A stretch of 64,000 nucleotides of DNA from the NCBI RefSeq assembly GCF_001543325.1, contig NZ_CP013355.1, positions 2,262,001 through 2,326,000 on the forward strand, read 5' to 3'. The DNA comes from Lutibacter profundi. Its GTDB lineage: Bacteria > Bacteroidota > Bacteroidia > Flavobacteriales > Flavobacteriaceae. Below, piece by piece: positions 25,428 through 35,359 of this stretch. Position numbers and translations under genes: made by a program. Every line of letters begins with the position of its first letter. The stretch's first letter is position 1. The notes beneath the pieces were generated by a model, which was not told where the DNA came from, searched no databases, and saw only the letters and a list, made by a program, of their open reading frames with translations.

Positions 25428-26561
25428 TTAGTTTGCACTTATTTTAACAATTTCACCAGCTTGTACAAGCCTAGCTCCTTTATTTACGATAGTATCATTT
25501 TTTGTCAACCCTTCACTTACATACGTTTTATGATTGTACTCTTTTGCAGCAGTTATTATGCTTTTTACAACGGTATGTTCTCCATTTTTAGTTTTAACTG
25601 TAAATACATAATTATTGTTATTTTGATCTTGCTGTACTAAATTTGATGGAACTATAATACCATTGGCTTTAAAATCTAAAAATTTAACATCAGCCAATAA
25701 GTTAGGTTTAATACGTTGATTTTTATTTGGAAGGTTAATTCTTGTTTTAAAACTTCTATTGTTTGGATTTATATAATTTCCAACTTGAGTTATTTTTGCA
25801 GTTACTTCTTTATGAATTGAAGGGAAACTAATTATAGTTTCTGTACCTATTTTAATTATTGGTAAATACGTTTCGGTTACGTCAGCTTCAACGTAAATAT
25901 TGTCTAAATTTAATAAACGTATAATTACTAATTGAGGGCTGGTAAGTTCCCCTTTTTTAGGAAAAATTTCATCAACAACACCACTAAAAGGTGCTGTAAT
26001 TTTCATTTTTTTTGCTTGGGTTTTTAAACTAGCTAGTTTGTTTTCTAAACTTTCTTTTTTAGTTTTAGTTTGTAAATATTGTATTTCAGAACCTATTTTT
26101 TGATCCCAAAGGCGTTTTTGACGTTCAAAAGTTGTTTTTGCTAAAAATAGTTGGGTGTTTAGCTCAGTAATTGCATCTTGAAGTTCGACATCTTCTAATT
26201 GAATTAGTGTTTGTCCACCAGTAACACGTTGCCCTTCTTTTACAAAAATAGTTTTTACAATTCCTCCTAACTCAGGACGAATTTCAATGTTTTTATCGGC
26301 TTGTACTATTCCCTGAATTTCTACGTAATGTTTAAAAGTATCATTTTTAACAGGTATTACAGTTATTATTTGTAAATTTTCACGATTATCTAATTTTGAA
26401 ATTTGCTCTTCAACCGTTTTTAACTCCTTTGATAAACTTTCAATTTTACCAGTTAGAACAGTTTTCTGATTTGTTAACTCTTCTAATGAACCTTTTTTAG
26501 ATTCGCTTTTACAAGAGATTAGTAGTATAGAAATTATTAAAAAGGTGATTATGTTTTTCAT
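25428..26561 (-). CDS. RND membrane fusion protein, lipoprotein (system 1)
   Basis: 377 residues. Lipobox I-S-C with Cys17, an early coiled-coil (25-65), the lipoyl-like half motifs around G-G-I-V-K-T-I-F-V-K-E-G-Q-R-V and F-S-G-V-V-D-E-I-F-P-K-K-G-E, an alpha-hairpin between them, then beta-barrel and membrane-proximal domains. Bridges the pump and the TolC channel. Gaps of 13 and 30 bp to its neighbours indicate one operon. Confidence 0.92.
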   Translation of the reverse strand: MKNIITFLIISILLISCKSESKKGSLEELTNQKTVLTGKIESLSKELKTVEEQISKLDNRENLQIITVIPVKNDTFKHYVEIQGIVQADKNIEIRPELGGIVKTIFVKEGQRVTGGQTLIQLEDVELQDAITELNTQLFLAKTTFERQKRLWDQKIGSEIQYLQTKTKKESLENKLASLKTQAKKMKITAPFSGVVDEIFPKKGELTSPQLVIIRLLNLDNIYVEADVTETYLPIIKIGTETIISFPSIHKEVTAKITQVGNYINPNNRSFKTRINLPNKNQRIKPNLLADVKFLDFKANGIIVPSNLVQQDQNNNNYVFTVKTKNGEHTVVKSIITAAKEYNHKTYVSEGLTKNDTIVNKGARLVQAGEIVKISAN

Positions 26562-26574
26562 TGTTGACTATTTT

Positions 26575-27918
26575 CTAGTTATTAATTGGTGTATTTAATG
26601 CATTGTCTAAAGCTGCTTTGGTTTCAATTACTGTAAGCATTGCTTGTAAATAATTTTGTTGTAACGTGTACAATTGTCTTTGAGCTTGTAGCAAATCAAA
26701 ACTTGTTGAAATTCCTTCAAAAAATTTGATTTGTTGTTTATGCTCTATGCGTTGAGCCAATGTTAAATTTTGCTTTGCAGTTTCTAGTTCTTCAATACTA
26801 AAATTGTATTCGGTTTTAGCAGTTTCTAATTGTAGTTGTAATTTTTGTTCAGTTTCTGTTAAATTGGTTCGTGCTTTTTCAAGTTCAATTTTAGCTTGTT
26901 GTGTTCTAGCACTTCTTGCCAAACTACTAAACAGGGGTATATTTAAAGTTACGCCAAGTAATGATGAGCCAAACCATCGTTGTTCTTTATTAAGAAAATT
27001 AAAGTTATTTCCAAACCCGCCGTAATCAAAGTTCACAAAACTACTTAAAGAAGGCAGTGCTTTACTTTGCTCTAATTTCACTAGAAGTTCATTTGATTTT
27101 TCTGTATTCTTTGCAATTTTAAAGTCTACGTGATTTTCAATTGTTAAATCAGAAGACAGTAATCCTAAATCAATATTTTCTTTTGTTAATTTGTTTAATG
27201 AGTCGGTTAAAATAACGTTGGTGTTTATATCAATTCCCAAAGTTATGTTTAACATTTTATAGGCAATGTTTCTTAAATTTTTAGTTTTTGAAAGCTTACT
27301 TCTAACGGATGATAATGTTATTTTTAATTGCTCAACACTCTCTTCTTCACCTAAACCATTTAAATAAATTTGCTCAGTTTCTCGAAGTGTTTTTTCTAAA
27401 TTTTGAATGTTTTTTTGTAAAATTAGAAGACTTTCTTCACTTAACAGAACATTGCCATATGCATTTATAGTTGCCTCTCTAATACTTAAATCTGTTTTTT
27501 CCTTGGCATTTTCATATATTTTTAAGTAAGTTTTGGCTGATTGTAAACCAACGATATAAGAACCGTCAAAAATTAACTGACTTAAAGTAGCAGAAGCATT
27601 CATATTGTGTTTTGTTACAAATGATACTTCTGTAAATTCTCCCGGATTACCACCAATAAATTCAGCAGGTATTAAAATTAATTGCTCTTTTAACCATTGC
27701 TTGTAATCAATTTTGGCATCTATTTGTGGTAAGCCCATGGTTGTAGTTTCCCATTTTTTCTTTTTAGCAACGTCAATATCTCTTGATGCATTAATAGCAG
27801 CGTAACTATTTTTTAATGCGTAATTTATAGCTTGTTCAAGTGATAGTGAAATATTTTCTTGTGCATTTACAACAACACTCAAAAATATTCCTATAAATAA
27901 TAGTGTTATTTTTTTCAT
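26575..27918 (-). CDS. TolC-family outer-membrane channel (system 1)
   Basis: 447 residues with a Sec signal (about 1-19, ending V-V-N-A-Q) and two homologous OEP halves of long helices, e.g. L-E-Q-A-I-N-Y-A-L-K-N-S near the start and L-A-Q-R-I-E-H-K-Q-Q-I-K-F near the end. Start codon overlaps the regulator stop by 4 bases (ATGA), tying its expression to the TetR gene. Confidence 0.9.
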   Translation of the reverse strand: MKKITLLFIGIFLSVVVNAQENISLSLEQAINYALKNSYAAINASRDIDVAKKKKWETTTMGLPQIDAKIDYKQWLKEQLILIPAEFIGGNPGEFTEVSFVTKHNMNASATLSQLIFDGSYIVGLQSAKTYLKIYENAKEKTDLSIREATINAYGNVLLSEESLLILQKNIQNLEKTLRETEQIYLNGLGEEESVEQLKITLSSVRSKLSKTKNLRNIAYKMLNITLGIDINTNVILTDSLNKLTKENIDLGLLSSDLTIENHVDFKIAKNTEKSNELLVKLEQSKALPSLSSFVNFDYGGFGNNFNFLNKEQRWFGSSLLGVTLNIPLFSSLARSARTQQAKIELEKARTNLTETEQKLQLQLETAKTEYNFSIEELETAKQNLTLAQRIEHKQQIKFFEGISTSFDLLQAQRQLYTLQQNYLQAMLTVIETKAALDNALNTPINN

Positions 27919-28526
27919 AGTTGACTTTTGTTTTTCTCTAATTGTTCTTCTAACATTTCTATTCCTTTTTTTGTTGCAATTGCTCTGGTATGATATTCCA
28001 AGGCATCTATTTCTAGTTGATTTAATGTTTTGTTTTCTAGCGGAAATAAATTTGCATCATGTATGCCAAAAACTAAGGTAAAGTATAGTTTAGTTATAAG
28101 GTTAACATCTAAATTCTCTCTATATAATTTTTCAGAAATACCTTTTTCTATGTTTTGAGAAATGCAATCTCTAAACATGGTAAATTCGTTTTTCATTACA
28201 TTTTTATAGGTTTCGGGATAATATTTTTGCAATTGAAACATGGGAGATTCACTAGAGTTTTGAAGTAAATCTTTAAACATTTTTTTTATTTCAAAATTTT
28301 CTTCAATAGCGTTATACCCTCTGCCGCAAACGCTAATAACTTCATTATGAATGGTATTGTGAAAAAAACTAACAGATTCTTTAACTAGTTGTTCTTTATT
28401 TTTGAAGTATTTATAAATGGTTTTTTTAGATATTGCCATTTTATTTGCAATATCATCCATAGTGGTACTTTTAAAACCAAATTTTAAAAATATTTCACCT
28501 GATTTTTTTAAGATTTCACTTTTCAT
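27915..28526 (-). CDS. TetR-family regulator (system 1)
   Basis: 203 residues. N-terminal helix-turn-helix: F-G-F-K-S-T-T-M-D-D-I-A-N-K-M-A-I-S-K-K-T-I-Y-K-Y-F (about 16-42) and a variable ligand-binding domain. First gene of the efflux operon, so it very likely represses its own promoter and the pump; an inverted repeat immediately upstream is a candidate operator. Confidence 0.92.
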   Translation of the reverse strand: MKSEILKKSGEIFLKFGFKSTTMDDIANKMAISKKTIYKYFKNKEQLVKESVSFFHNTIHNEVISVCGRGYNAIEENFEIKKMFKDLLQNSSESPMFQLQKYYPETYKNVMKNEFTMFRDCISQNIEKGISEKLYRENLDVNLITKLYFTLVFGIHDANLFPLENKTLNQLEIDALEYHTRAIATKKGIEMLEEQLEKNKSQL

Positions 28527-28552
28527 TAAATTGTTTTACAATTTTTAAAGTG

Positions 28553-28560
28553 CAAAGATA
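28553..28560 (-). promoter_or_regulatory. Putative -7 box TATCTTTG of efflux operon 1
   Basis: TAnnTTTG match on the minus strand, 27 bp upstream of the TetR ATG. Confidence 0.5.
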
Positions 28561-28565
28561 CTAAA

Positions 28566-28593
28566 GGAAACTTAAAACACAAATAAAGTTTCC
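28566..28593 (-). promoter_or_regulatory. Candidate TetR operator, GGAAACTT-N12-AAGTTTCC
   Basis: Perfect 8-bp inverted repeat directly upstream of the -7 box at 28553-28560, covering the expected -33 region. Binding there by the TetR protein would block the promoter. Inference from position and symmetry. Confidence 0.5.
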
Positions 28594-28756
28594 GCAGTAT
28601 CTGAGGTTTGTATGGTGAAATAAATTTGATAGGTGCATTTTAAGGTGGGTAATACAATAACTATTTTAGTTTATGGAGATATTAGTAGCTAACTTAGCTT
28701 ATATATTTAAAATGATAAAACGTGAGTGTTAAACATATAAATTTAATAATTTATCA

Positions 28757-28780
28757 GGTCAAGCGCAGTCGAGACCTAAT
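28757..28780. repeat. Dispersed TCAGGTCAAGCGCAGTCGAGACCT repeat
   Basis: Second copy of the repeat core seen at 4054-4134, in the roughly 300-bp gap between the TetR gene and the patatin gene. I see no gene in that gap; it otherwise holds the operon 1 promoter region. Confidence 0.5.
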
Positions 28781-28825
28781 ACTAACAAAGAGAATTCCTA
28801 AATAAATAATTTTATGTTTTATAAT

Positions 28826-29710
28826 TTAAGTAGATTTATTTTTATGTGTCTCAATACTTTTACTTGCTATGTGTTTACCTATTTCAACTAATTCTTCAGC
28901 TTTATAAAAATCAAAAAGACCACAAGTTTTTCTAGATACATTGATTAAAATATCAGGATTATATTCTGCTAATATTAATTTAGAAAGTTGGTTTGACATT
29001 AAGCCTAGGGTTTTATTTATAAGGTTAAAATAGCCAAACTTTTTATCATGTTGGTTTGATTTTAATTTATTAATCTGGTTTTGAAAGTTCTTTATTTTAG
29101 TGAAATAAGATATTTCTTTAATTTTTTTTTCGGTAGTTGATAGAAGGGGTTTGTAAACAGGAACATCGGCATTTACATGAACAACTACCAATAAATCATT
29201 TTTATGCCTTGTAACATGTTTTATTGGTATATTATTGATAACACCTCCATCTACTAGTACAGATGAGCCTTTTTTAACAGGAACAAAAACAGTTGGAATT
29301 GATACGGAAGCTCTTATAGCTTCAAAGATGTCTCCAGATTCAAAAATATATTCTTTATCATTAACTATATCTGTTGCTACACAGGTAAAATCTATATCAA
29401 AATCTTCAATATTTTTATTAGAAATAAAACTTTTCATTTTTCTTAAAATTTTATCTCCCTTTACTAAACCATTAGCGCTAAATGAAAAATCAATAAGCTT
29501 AAAAATATCTAATTTATCAAGTGTGTACATCCATTTTTTATACGCTTCCATTTTTCCAGAAGCATAAACCCCACCAACTAAGGCTCCCATTGAAGTTCCT
29601 GCAATAGAACTAATTTCAAATCCTTGTTTTTCTAACTCTTCAATAACACCAATATGAGCGATACCTCTTGCTCCGCCTCCTGATAGTACTAATGCAATTT
29701 TTTGTTTCAT
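28826..29710 (-). CDS. Patatin-like phospholipase
   Basis: 294 residues, no clear signal peptide. Oxyanion loop G-G-G-A-R-G (11-16), nucleophile S40 in G-T-S-M-G, and Asp of the dyad in D154-G-G. This is the RssA/patatin family of serine-Asp acyl hydrolases. The start is 44 bp after the stop of the second TolC-family gene on the same strand, so it may be the last gene of efflux operon 2. Substrate unknown, probably membrane phospholipid or acylglycerol. Confidence 0.9.
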   Translation of the reverse strand: MKQKIALVLSGGGARGIAHIGVIEELEKQGFEISSIAGTSMGALVGGVYASGKMEAYKKWMYTLDKLDIFKLIDFSFSANGLVKGDKILRKMKSFISNKNIEDFDIDFTCVATDIVNDKEYIFESGDIFEAIRASVSIPTVFVPVKKGSSVLVDGGVINNIPIKHVTRHKNDLLVVVHVNADVPVYKPLLSTTEKKIKEISYFTKIKNFQNQINKLKSNQHDKKFGYFNLINKTLGLMSNQLSKLILAEYNPDILINVSRKTCGLFDFYKAEELVEIGKHIASKSIETHKNKST

Positions 29711-29754
29711 TTTTAAGCTAAAGATACCATAATTATATTTATTTGTAAATAAGC

Positions 29755-31101
29755 TTATTCTGTTGTTTTGCCAACTGAAAGCAAATAGGTTGCTACTTTA
29801 ATTTTGTATTGGCTTTTAGCATCTATAAATTCATCTTTAGCCTGTTGCGCAAGTGCTTTTGCTTCCAGTAAATCCGAAGTGCTAGTTAATCCAGCATCGT
29901 AGTTATCTTCCAATTCTTTTTGATATTCTAACGATTGTTTTAAAGATTTTTTTGCAATTTCAATTTGCTTATAACTAATAGTTAAATCCTTATATGCTTT
30001 TGTTATTTGTAACTTTAATAGCTCAGATTTATCTTCTAAATTGTTTTGTGCTATTTTAATTTTTATATCTTGTTCTTGTAATTTTTTAGAACCTCCCCAC
30101 CAATCTGATATTGGAATAGATAAAGTAGCAAAGGCTAATCCATAGCTATTATTTTGTTCAAATGCATCTAAGTACAAACCGCTTGCTCCTACAGCTAATT
30201 GAGGGAGGTATTCTCCTAATGCCATTTTCTTTTGTAACTCTTCTGCTTCAATTACTTTATTAAGCATTTTATATTCATTGCGATTTTTTAAGGCGCTATC
30301 TGTTGCTAAAAAATAACTTTCTGGAGGTAGTACTGAAACAATGGAATCATTCACATTAAAGGACTGATTATAACGAATACCAATGTGTTGACAAAATACC
30401 CTCTTAAGCATTTCTATACCATTATTCAGTTTTAACTTATTAACTTCAATTTTATTTAATTCTAATTTCACTTTAAGCAAATCACTCTTATTAATCATCC
30501 CTGCATCATAATAATCTTGGACTTCCTTTTGTAATCTAAGTAATAACTTTTCATAATTATAGAGCGTTATTTTTTTTTCATTTAGAGCAACCAAACTCCA
30601 ATAGTAACCCTCTGTAGTTGTTAAAATTTGATCTATAGATAGATTAAGTTGGTCTTGGTTAATTTCTACACCCAATTGGGCTAGATTATTTCCATTTCGA
30701 ATACGTCCTCCAGCATAAATAGGAAGTGTAGCTGTAATCATTGCAGTATTCACATAATCTAATGATTGAATACTAAGTGATGGTACATAAGCAAACAGGG
30801 TTGCATTAGGTAAATTTGCAGGGTTTCCATCATATATCGGTAAATTCATTTCAGGTGTTTGTATGTCTAATAAATAATCTGATGAACGTAGTGCAAAACC
30901 TGAAGCCTCTACTTTTGGAAAAAAATTTGTAAAAGCACTTTCTTTTACTTTTTCAGAAGCCTTGAGTTTAAAAAGAGCATCTTTAATACGTTTATTATTC
31001 TCTAAAGAAAGAACTTTAGCAGAGTCTAACTTTATGTTTTGTGCGCTTAGAGGCACACTTAATATAAGTGCTAAGCTGATGTGTAAAATTATATTTTTCA
31101 T
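29755..31101 (-). CDS. TolC-family outer-membrane channel (system 2)
   Basis: 448 residues; Sec signal (about 1-20, L-S-A-Q), two OEP halves with long coiled helices (Y-Y-D-A-G-M-I-N-K-S-D-L-L-K-V-K and the parallel N-Y-D-A-G-L-T-S-T-S-D-L-L-E-A-K show the internal duplication well). Third gene of the second RND operon, 9 bp after the pump. Confidence 0.9.
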   Translation of the reverse strand: MKNIILHISLALILSVPLSAQNIKLDSAKVLSLENNKRIKDALFKLKASEKVKESAFTNFFPKVEASGFALRSSDYLLDIQTPEMNLPIYDGNPANLPNATLFAYVPSLSIQSLDYVNTAMITATLPIYAGGRIRNGNNLAQLGVEINQDQLNLSIDQILTTTEGYYWSLVALNEKKITLYNYEKLLLRLQKEVQDYYDAGMINKSDLLKVKLELNKIEVNKLKLNNGIEMLKRVFCQHIGIRYNQSFNVNDSIVSVLPPESYFLATDSALKNRNEYKMLNKVIEAEELQKKMALGEYLPQLAVGASGLYLDAFEQNNSYGLAFATLSIPISDWWGGSKKLQEQDIKIKIAQNNLEDKSELLKLQITKAYKDLTISYKQIEIAKKSLKQSLEYQKELEDNYDAGLTSTSDLLEAKALAQQAKDEFIDAKSQYKIKVATYLLSVGKTTE

Positions 31102-31110
31102 TTATATATT

Positions 31111-34100
31111 TTATTCTGTTATTGTTTTTTTTATCTCTTTTTCACTTGTAGATTTCCAATAAAGTACTGGTAGTATTAACAAAGTTAAAATCATACCTGT
31201 AATTAACCCAAAGAATATTACGGTTCCTAAAGGAGCCCACAAAGAAGACTTACTAATAATCATTGGCACTACACCAATTGCGGCAGCCATAGAGGTAAGG
31301 AATATTGGTCGCATTCTTCTTTTACCAGCTGCAATACCTGCATCTTTAAAAGACATCCCTTCATTTACTAATTGATGTGCATAATCAACCAAAATGATTC
31401 CATTTCTTACGGTAATACCCATTAACCCCATAATTCCAATAAAGGAGGTGAAACCAAATTGATATCCCATTATTAATAATCCTAGACCAGCACCAAATAA
31501 ACTTAGAAGCATGGTTGACATTATTAGCATAGATCTTCTTATGGTGTGAAATTGGAACATTAAAATAAAGAAAATAAGCAGCACACTAACTGCCATAGAT
31601 TTTCCCATTGGAATAAAATTTTCTAAAGAAGCCTCATAATCTCCACCATAAGTAATATTTAAATTTTTAGGTAAGGTTATTTTACTAATGTATGGTTTAA
31701 CTTGTTTCAAAAATGTTGAAGGAACTACACCTGTCTTTAAATCTGCCATTACTGTTAAAGTTCTAACTCCGTTTCTATTTACAATAGTACCTTCAGTAAA
31801 ATCAGGAACCAATGTACCTATAGAACGTAATGGTAATGATTCTAATGTTAATGGTGATGTAACATATTGATTATTTAAATCGTCTATACTATTTTTTAAA
31901 TAATCGTCTTTAGTAAGGATAACATTTATTGGATAATCGTTTTCCCAAACCGTAGCTACTGGCAAACCATCTAATGAAACTAGTAATGATGAGGCTACCA
32001 AAGATTTTGCATATCCTAATTTATTAGTTTTGTCTTTATTTAATTTCACAGCTATTCCTTGCCTTAGTTCATCCCAATCATCTCTAATCCAAGCAACATC
32101 ATTACCTTCTTGTTTCAGTACGTTTTTTACTTTTTTAGCAACTTGTTTTAAATCTTTAATATTATTGGAAGCAATTCGTATTTCAATTGGTGCTTTATAT
32201 GTTTCCATAGCAAGTTGCTTCCATTTTATGTGCGCTTCAGGAAACAAATCGTTGTACTTTTCATTATATTCTGCCAGTACTTCTAGTGTGGCCTCATTAG
32301 ATATGGTATTAACTAATATTTGACCATAATTTTTAGCTGGTAAATGAGGCGCATATAATGCATTAAATCTTGGAGACCCATTACCTATAAAACTAGCTAC
32401 ATTAGTAATTCGAGAATCTGTTTGTAAAATAGTTTCTAAATTAGTTATTACTTTTTCTGTTTTTTCTATAGAGGATCCTTCTGGTAGATATACCTCTACA
32501 GAAAACTGCTTTCTGTCCATTTCTGGAAATAATTTTTGATCTATGTTTGCGAAAAATAAAATTCCAGCAACAACAAATAAAACACCTGTAAGTATGGTAA
32601 ATTTTGGGTTTTTAAAGGTGAAATTTAAACCTTTATTATAGGTGTTTTGCAACCTGTCTAGTATGCTTTTTCTTTTCTCCTTACCTTCTTTTTTATGTAA
32701 GCCCTTTTTAATAAGGAGGTAGTTGATAAAAGGAACTAACAACATAGCTACTACCATTGAAACAGCTAAAGCAATACTAATTGTAATAGGAAATGTTCCA
32801 ACAAAATCACTTGCCATACCTTCAAGAAAAATCATTAATGGTAAAAAGGACATAGATATGGCTAAAGTAGCTGAAAGTACTGGAACAAAAAGTTCTGTGG
32901 CAGATTTCCAAGCAGCGTTCCAAGGAGTTTCTCCTTCGTCTAGTTTTTCTAAATGATTATCAATTACCACAATGGCATTGTCAACCACCATACCTAAAAC
33001 TGTTATTAATGCTGCTAAGGTTACAATATGAAGTTGAATCCCCACCAATTGCATAATACCAATAGTAATTAATATAGATACCGGAATAGAAATTGCTGCA
33101 ACTGTTGCTACTCTAAATGGTAAAAAAATTAATATTACAATGATAACAGCGATAATAGCAAACATAAATTCTACTAAAAAATGTGAAATCGAATCATCAA
33201 CAACTTCTGGTAAATTTGAAATAATATTAATTTTCACATCATCATCAATTCGGTTTGAAAATTGTTCTAATATTTTATTTACCTCTTCTCCAAAATGAAC
33301 AATATTATTTCCTTTTTGCATTTCTAAAGATAACAGCAAGGAATTATTACCATTGTTTCTAATATAATTGATTGGTTTTTCATAGCGTCTTTCAATAACA
33401 GCGATATCTTTTAATCGTATTATGTTACCTTGGGGGTCTGAATATATTATTTGTTCTTCAATATCTTTTTCAGATTCATACCTTGGAGGTAAATGAATAG
33501 GGATATCTAAATCTCCATTATCTAATGAGCCTGAGTAATTGATTGCATTTTGTAGTTGGAAAGACCCTAAAATTACAGATGGTTTTACATTGAACTTATT
33601 TATTTTTTCAGGTTTTATATAGATATAGATGTTTTCTTTTTGAACACCAAATCTTTTAATTTTAGAAATAGAATTTAATTTTCTAACTTCTGACTCTAAG
33701 TCTTTTAAGATAACCTCTAGTTCTCTATAACTTTTCTCTTCAGATGACATTGTAATTAATAGTGCAGAAGTGTCACCAAAATCATTACTACCAATTAATG
33801 CCAATACATCTTTTGGCAATTGTTGTGCTTTAAATTCGCTCAAGCCTAACCTTAGTTTAGACCAGAATTTATCAGCATTTTTAACATTGTCATTAAGCTC
33901 TACATAAACAATCATCATTCCTTCTTTGGAATGTGAATAGGTTTTAGCTTTTTTTACTTCTTCGTAACCAAACAAGTAATTTTCAACTTTTGTAGTCAGT
34001 TGTTCTTCAACTTCTTTAGAGGTATGACCAGGATATACACCAACAACGATTCCCTGACGTATCGTAAATTCAGGAAATTCTCGTCTGGGCATATTTTTAA

Positions 34101-34194
34101 GTCCAAACGCTCCCAGCACCATCATTACCACAATTATAGATAGTATAATTTGGTAATGCTTCATCCCAGCTTCTATAAAATTTATTTTTTTCAT
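31111..34194 (-). CDS. RND efflux pump inner-membrane protein (system 2)
   Basis: 1027 residues, normal RND length. Two repeats of helix-loop-helices; proton-relay region G-M-V-V-D-N-A-I-V-V-I-D-N near 395-407 and the second-half G-L-M-G-I-T-V-R-N-G-I-I-L-V-D-Y. Distinct from system 1 (little obvious identity outside core motifs) and resembling the less characterised AcrB-like branch with single Asp. Forms a tripartite pump with neighbours. Confidence 0.92.
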   Translation of the reverse strand: MKKINFIEAGMKHYQIILSIIVVMMVLGAFGLKNMPRREFPEFTIRQGIVVGVYPGHTSKEVEEQLTTKVENYLFGYEEVKKAKTYSHSKEGMMIVYVELNDNVKNADKFWSKLRLGLSEFKAQQLPKDVLALIGSNDFGDTSALLITMSSEEKSYRELEVILKDLESEVRKLNSISKIKRFGVQKENIYIYIKPEKINKFNVKPSVILGSFQLQNAINYSGSLDNGDLDIPIHLPPRYESEKDIEEQIIYSDPQGNIIRLKDIAVIERRYEKPINYIRNNGNNSLLLSLEMQKGNNIVHFGEEVNKILEQFSNRIDDDVKINIISNLPEVVDDSISHFLVEFMFAIIAVIIVILIFLPFRVATVAAISIPVSILITIGIMQLVGIQLHIVTLAALITVLGMVVDNAIVVIDNHLEKLDEGETPWNAAWKSATELFVPVLSATLAISMSFLPLMIFLEGMASDFVGTFPITISIALAVSMVVAMLLVPFINYLLIKKGLHKKEGKEKRKSILDRLQNTYNKGLNFTFKNPKFTILTGVLFVVAGILFFANIDQKLFPEMDRKQFSVEVYLPEGSSIEKTEKVITNLETILQTDSRITNVASFIGNGSPRFNALYAPHLPAKNYGQILVNTISNEATLEVLAEYNEKYNDLFPEAHIKWKQLAMETYKAPIEIRIASNNIKDLKQVAKKVKNVLKQEGNDVAWIRDDWDELRQGIAVKLNKDKTNKLGYAKSLVASSLLVSLDGLPVATVWENDYPINVILTKDDYLKNSIDDLNNQYVTSPLTLESLPLRSIGTLVPDFTEGTIVNRNGVRTLTVMADLKTGVVPSTFLKQVKPYISKITLPKNLNITYGGDYEASLENFIPMGKSMAVSVLLIFFILMFQFHTIRRSMLIMSTMLLSLFGAGLGLLIMGYQFGFTSFIGIMGLMGITVRNGIILVDYAHQLVNEGMSFKDAGIAAGKRRMRPIFLTSMAAAIGVVPMIISKSSLWAPLGTVIFFGLITGMILTLLILPVLYWKSTSEKEIKKTITE

Positions 34195-34232
34195 TTTAAA
34201 ACTTCATTAATTATGTTAGAAAAAGTTGATTG

Positions 34233-35300
34233 TTAAAAAGTTACTTTTTGCTGGTCAGTTATTTTTTGCTTACCATCTATAATGATTAAGTCTCCTCTAG
34301 AAATGCCAGAAATTATTTCAATTTTATTATTAACAAACGAACCTAATTGCACTACTTGTTTGGAAGCAACTTTGGAATTTGGATCTACAGTAAAAACATA
34401 ATTTTCACCATCTTCATCTTTAGTAATACTTTGGTAAGGAATTGTAATCATATCCTCTTTAGAACCCATTATTATAGTAACATCACACGCCATACCAGGC
34501 TTTATTACACCTTTTTTGTTTGCAACTTTAATTTTTACATCGTAAGTTTTAGAAACGGTATTTGCTATAACTCCTATTTTATCTACTTTCCCTTTAAAAT
34601 GTTCACTGCCTATTGCAGGAATAATTATATCTGCGGAAATACCTTTATTAAATCTATTAATTTCATTTTCTGGAACAGCAATTTTCACATACACATCATT
34701 AATAGATACAAGATTTAAAATTGGAATTCCAGTTATAGCTAATTCTCCTATTTCAACATTTCTCTTACCTATATATCCATTTGAAGGAGCTTTAAGAATT
34801 GTATTAGATAAATTTTGGTACGCAATTTTATTTAATGATTTTGCTTGTTGTAATTTGGCAGTAATCTCTTGCCATTTAATCTCGGGCAAACTCCCTTTGT
34901 CGTACACTGTTTTTAATCTATTATATGCATCCTGCGCCTGTTTTTCTGTAGCAGCAGTACTTTCAAAAGCACTTCTGTAAGCACTCTCATCTAACTTAGC
35001 CAATATTTTTCCTTTTTTTACAAAATCACCTTCCTCAACAAAAATATTAGTTATTGTTCCGGATAATAAAAAACTTAAAGGTGTTGTAATGGTTGGCGTT
35101 ATTGTGCCATTATAGGAAAGTGAATAGTTTAATTCATCAGTATTTACTTTTTGTACAGTGACTTTAATTAATTTATTTTTGTAGCTTGTTTTAGAATTCT
35201 CGTGTTTTTCTTTTGTTTGGCAACTTTGTGTTAATAATATTAAAGCCATTGGTAACAACCATTTGATTCTTATTATTAATTTGTTTTTTGTCATCATCAT
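34233..35300 (-). CDS. RND membrane fusion protein, lipoprotein (system 2)
   Basis: 355 residues. Three in-frame ATGs at the start (35300, 35297, 35294) leave the exact start uncertain. Lipobox T-Q-S-C (Cys27), lipoyl halves around S-G-T-I-T-N-I-F-V-E-E-G-D-F-V-K-K-G and L-K-A-P-S-N-G-Y-I-G, short hairpin between them, C-terminal barrel. Separated by 38 bp from the pump gene. Confidence 0.9.
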   Translation of the reverse strand: MMMTKNKLIIRIKWLLPMALILLTQSCQTKEKHENSKTSYKNKLIKVTVQKVNTDELNYSLSYNGTITPTITTPLSFLLSGTITNIFVEEGDFVKKGKILAKLDESAYRSAFESTAATEKQAQDAYNRLKTVYDKGSLPEIKWQEITAKLQQAKSLNKIAYQNLSNTILKAPSNGYIGKRNVEIGELAITGIPILNLVSINDVYVKIAVPENEINRFNKGISADIIIPAIGSEHFKGKVDKIGVIANTVSKTYDVKIKVANKKGVIKPGMACDVTIIMGSKEDMITIPYQSITKDEDGENYVFTVDPNSKVASKQVVQLGSFVNNKIEIISGISRGDLIIIDGKQKITDQQKVTF

Positions 35301-35332
35301 TATTAAAAATTATTATATTTATACTAATATTG

Positions 35333-35348
35333 TTTTATAGTCAGTTTT
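35333..35348 (-). promoter_or_regulatory. AAAACTGACTA motif upstream of efflux operon 2
   Basis: Minus-strand AAAACTGACTATAAAA, sharing AAAACTGACTA with the plus-strand site in front of the TetR gene at 35958. Lies between regulator and membrane fusion gene. Candidate regulator binding site. Confidence 0.35.
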
Positions 35349-35359
35349 TTGTAAAAAAA

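Noticed and set aside
34347-34718. Plus-strand 123-residue frame inside the membrane fusion gene
   Set aside because: Shadow of a well-supported gene on the other strand, rich in Tyr/Phe/Asn as expected for antisense of AT-rich code.
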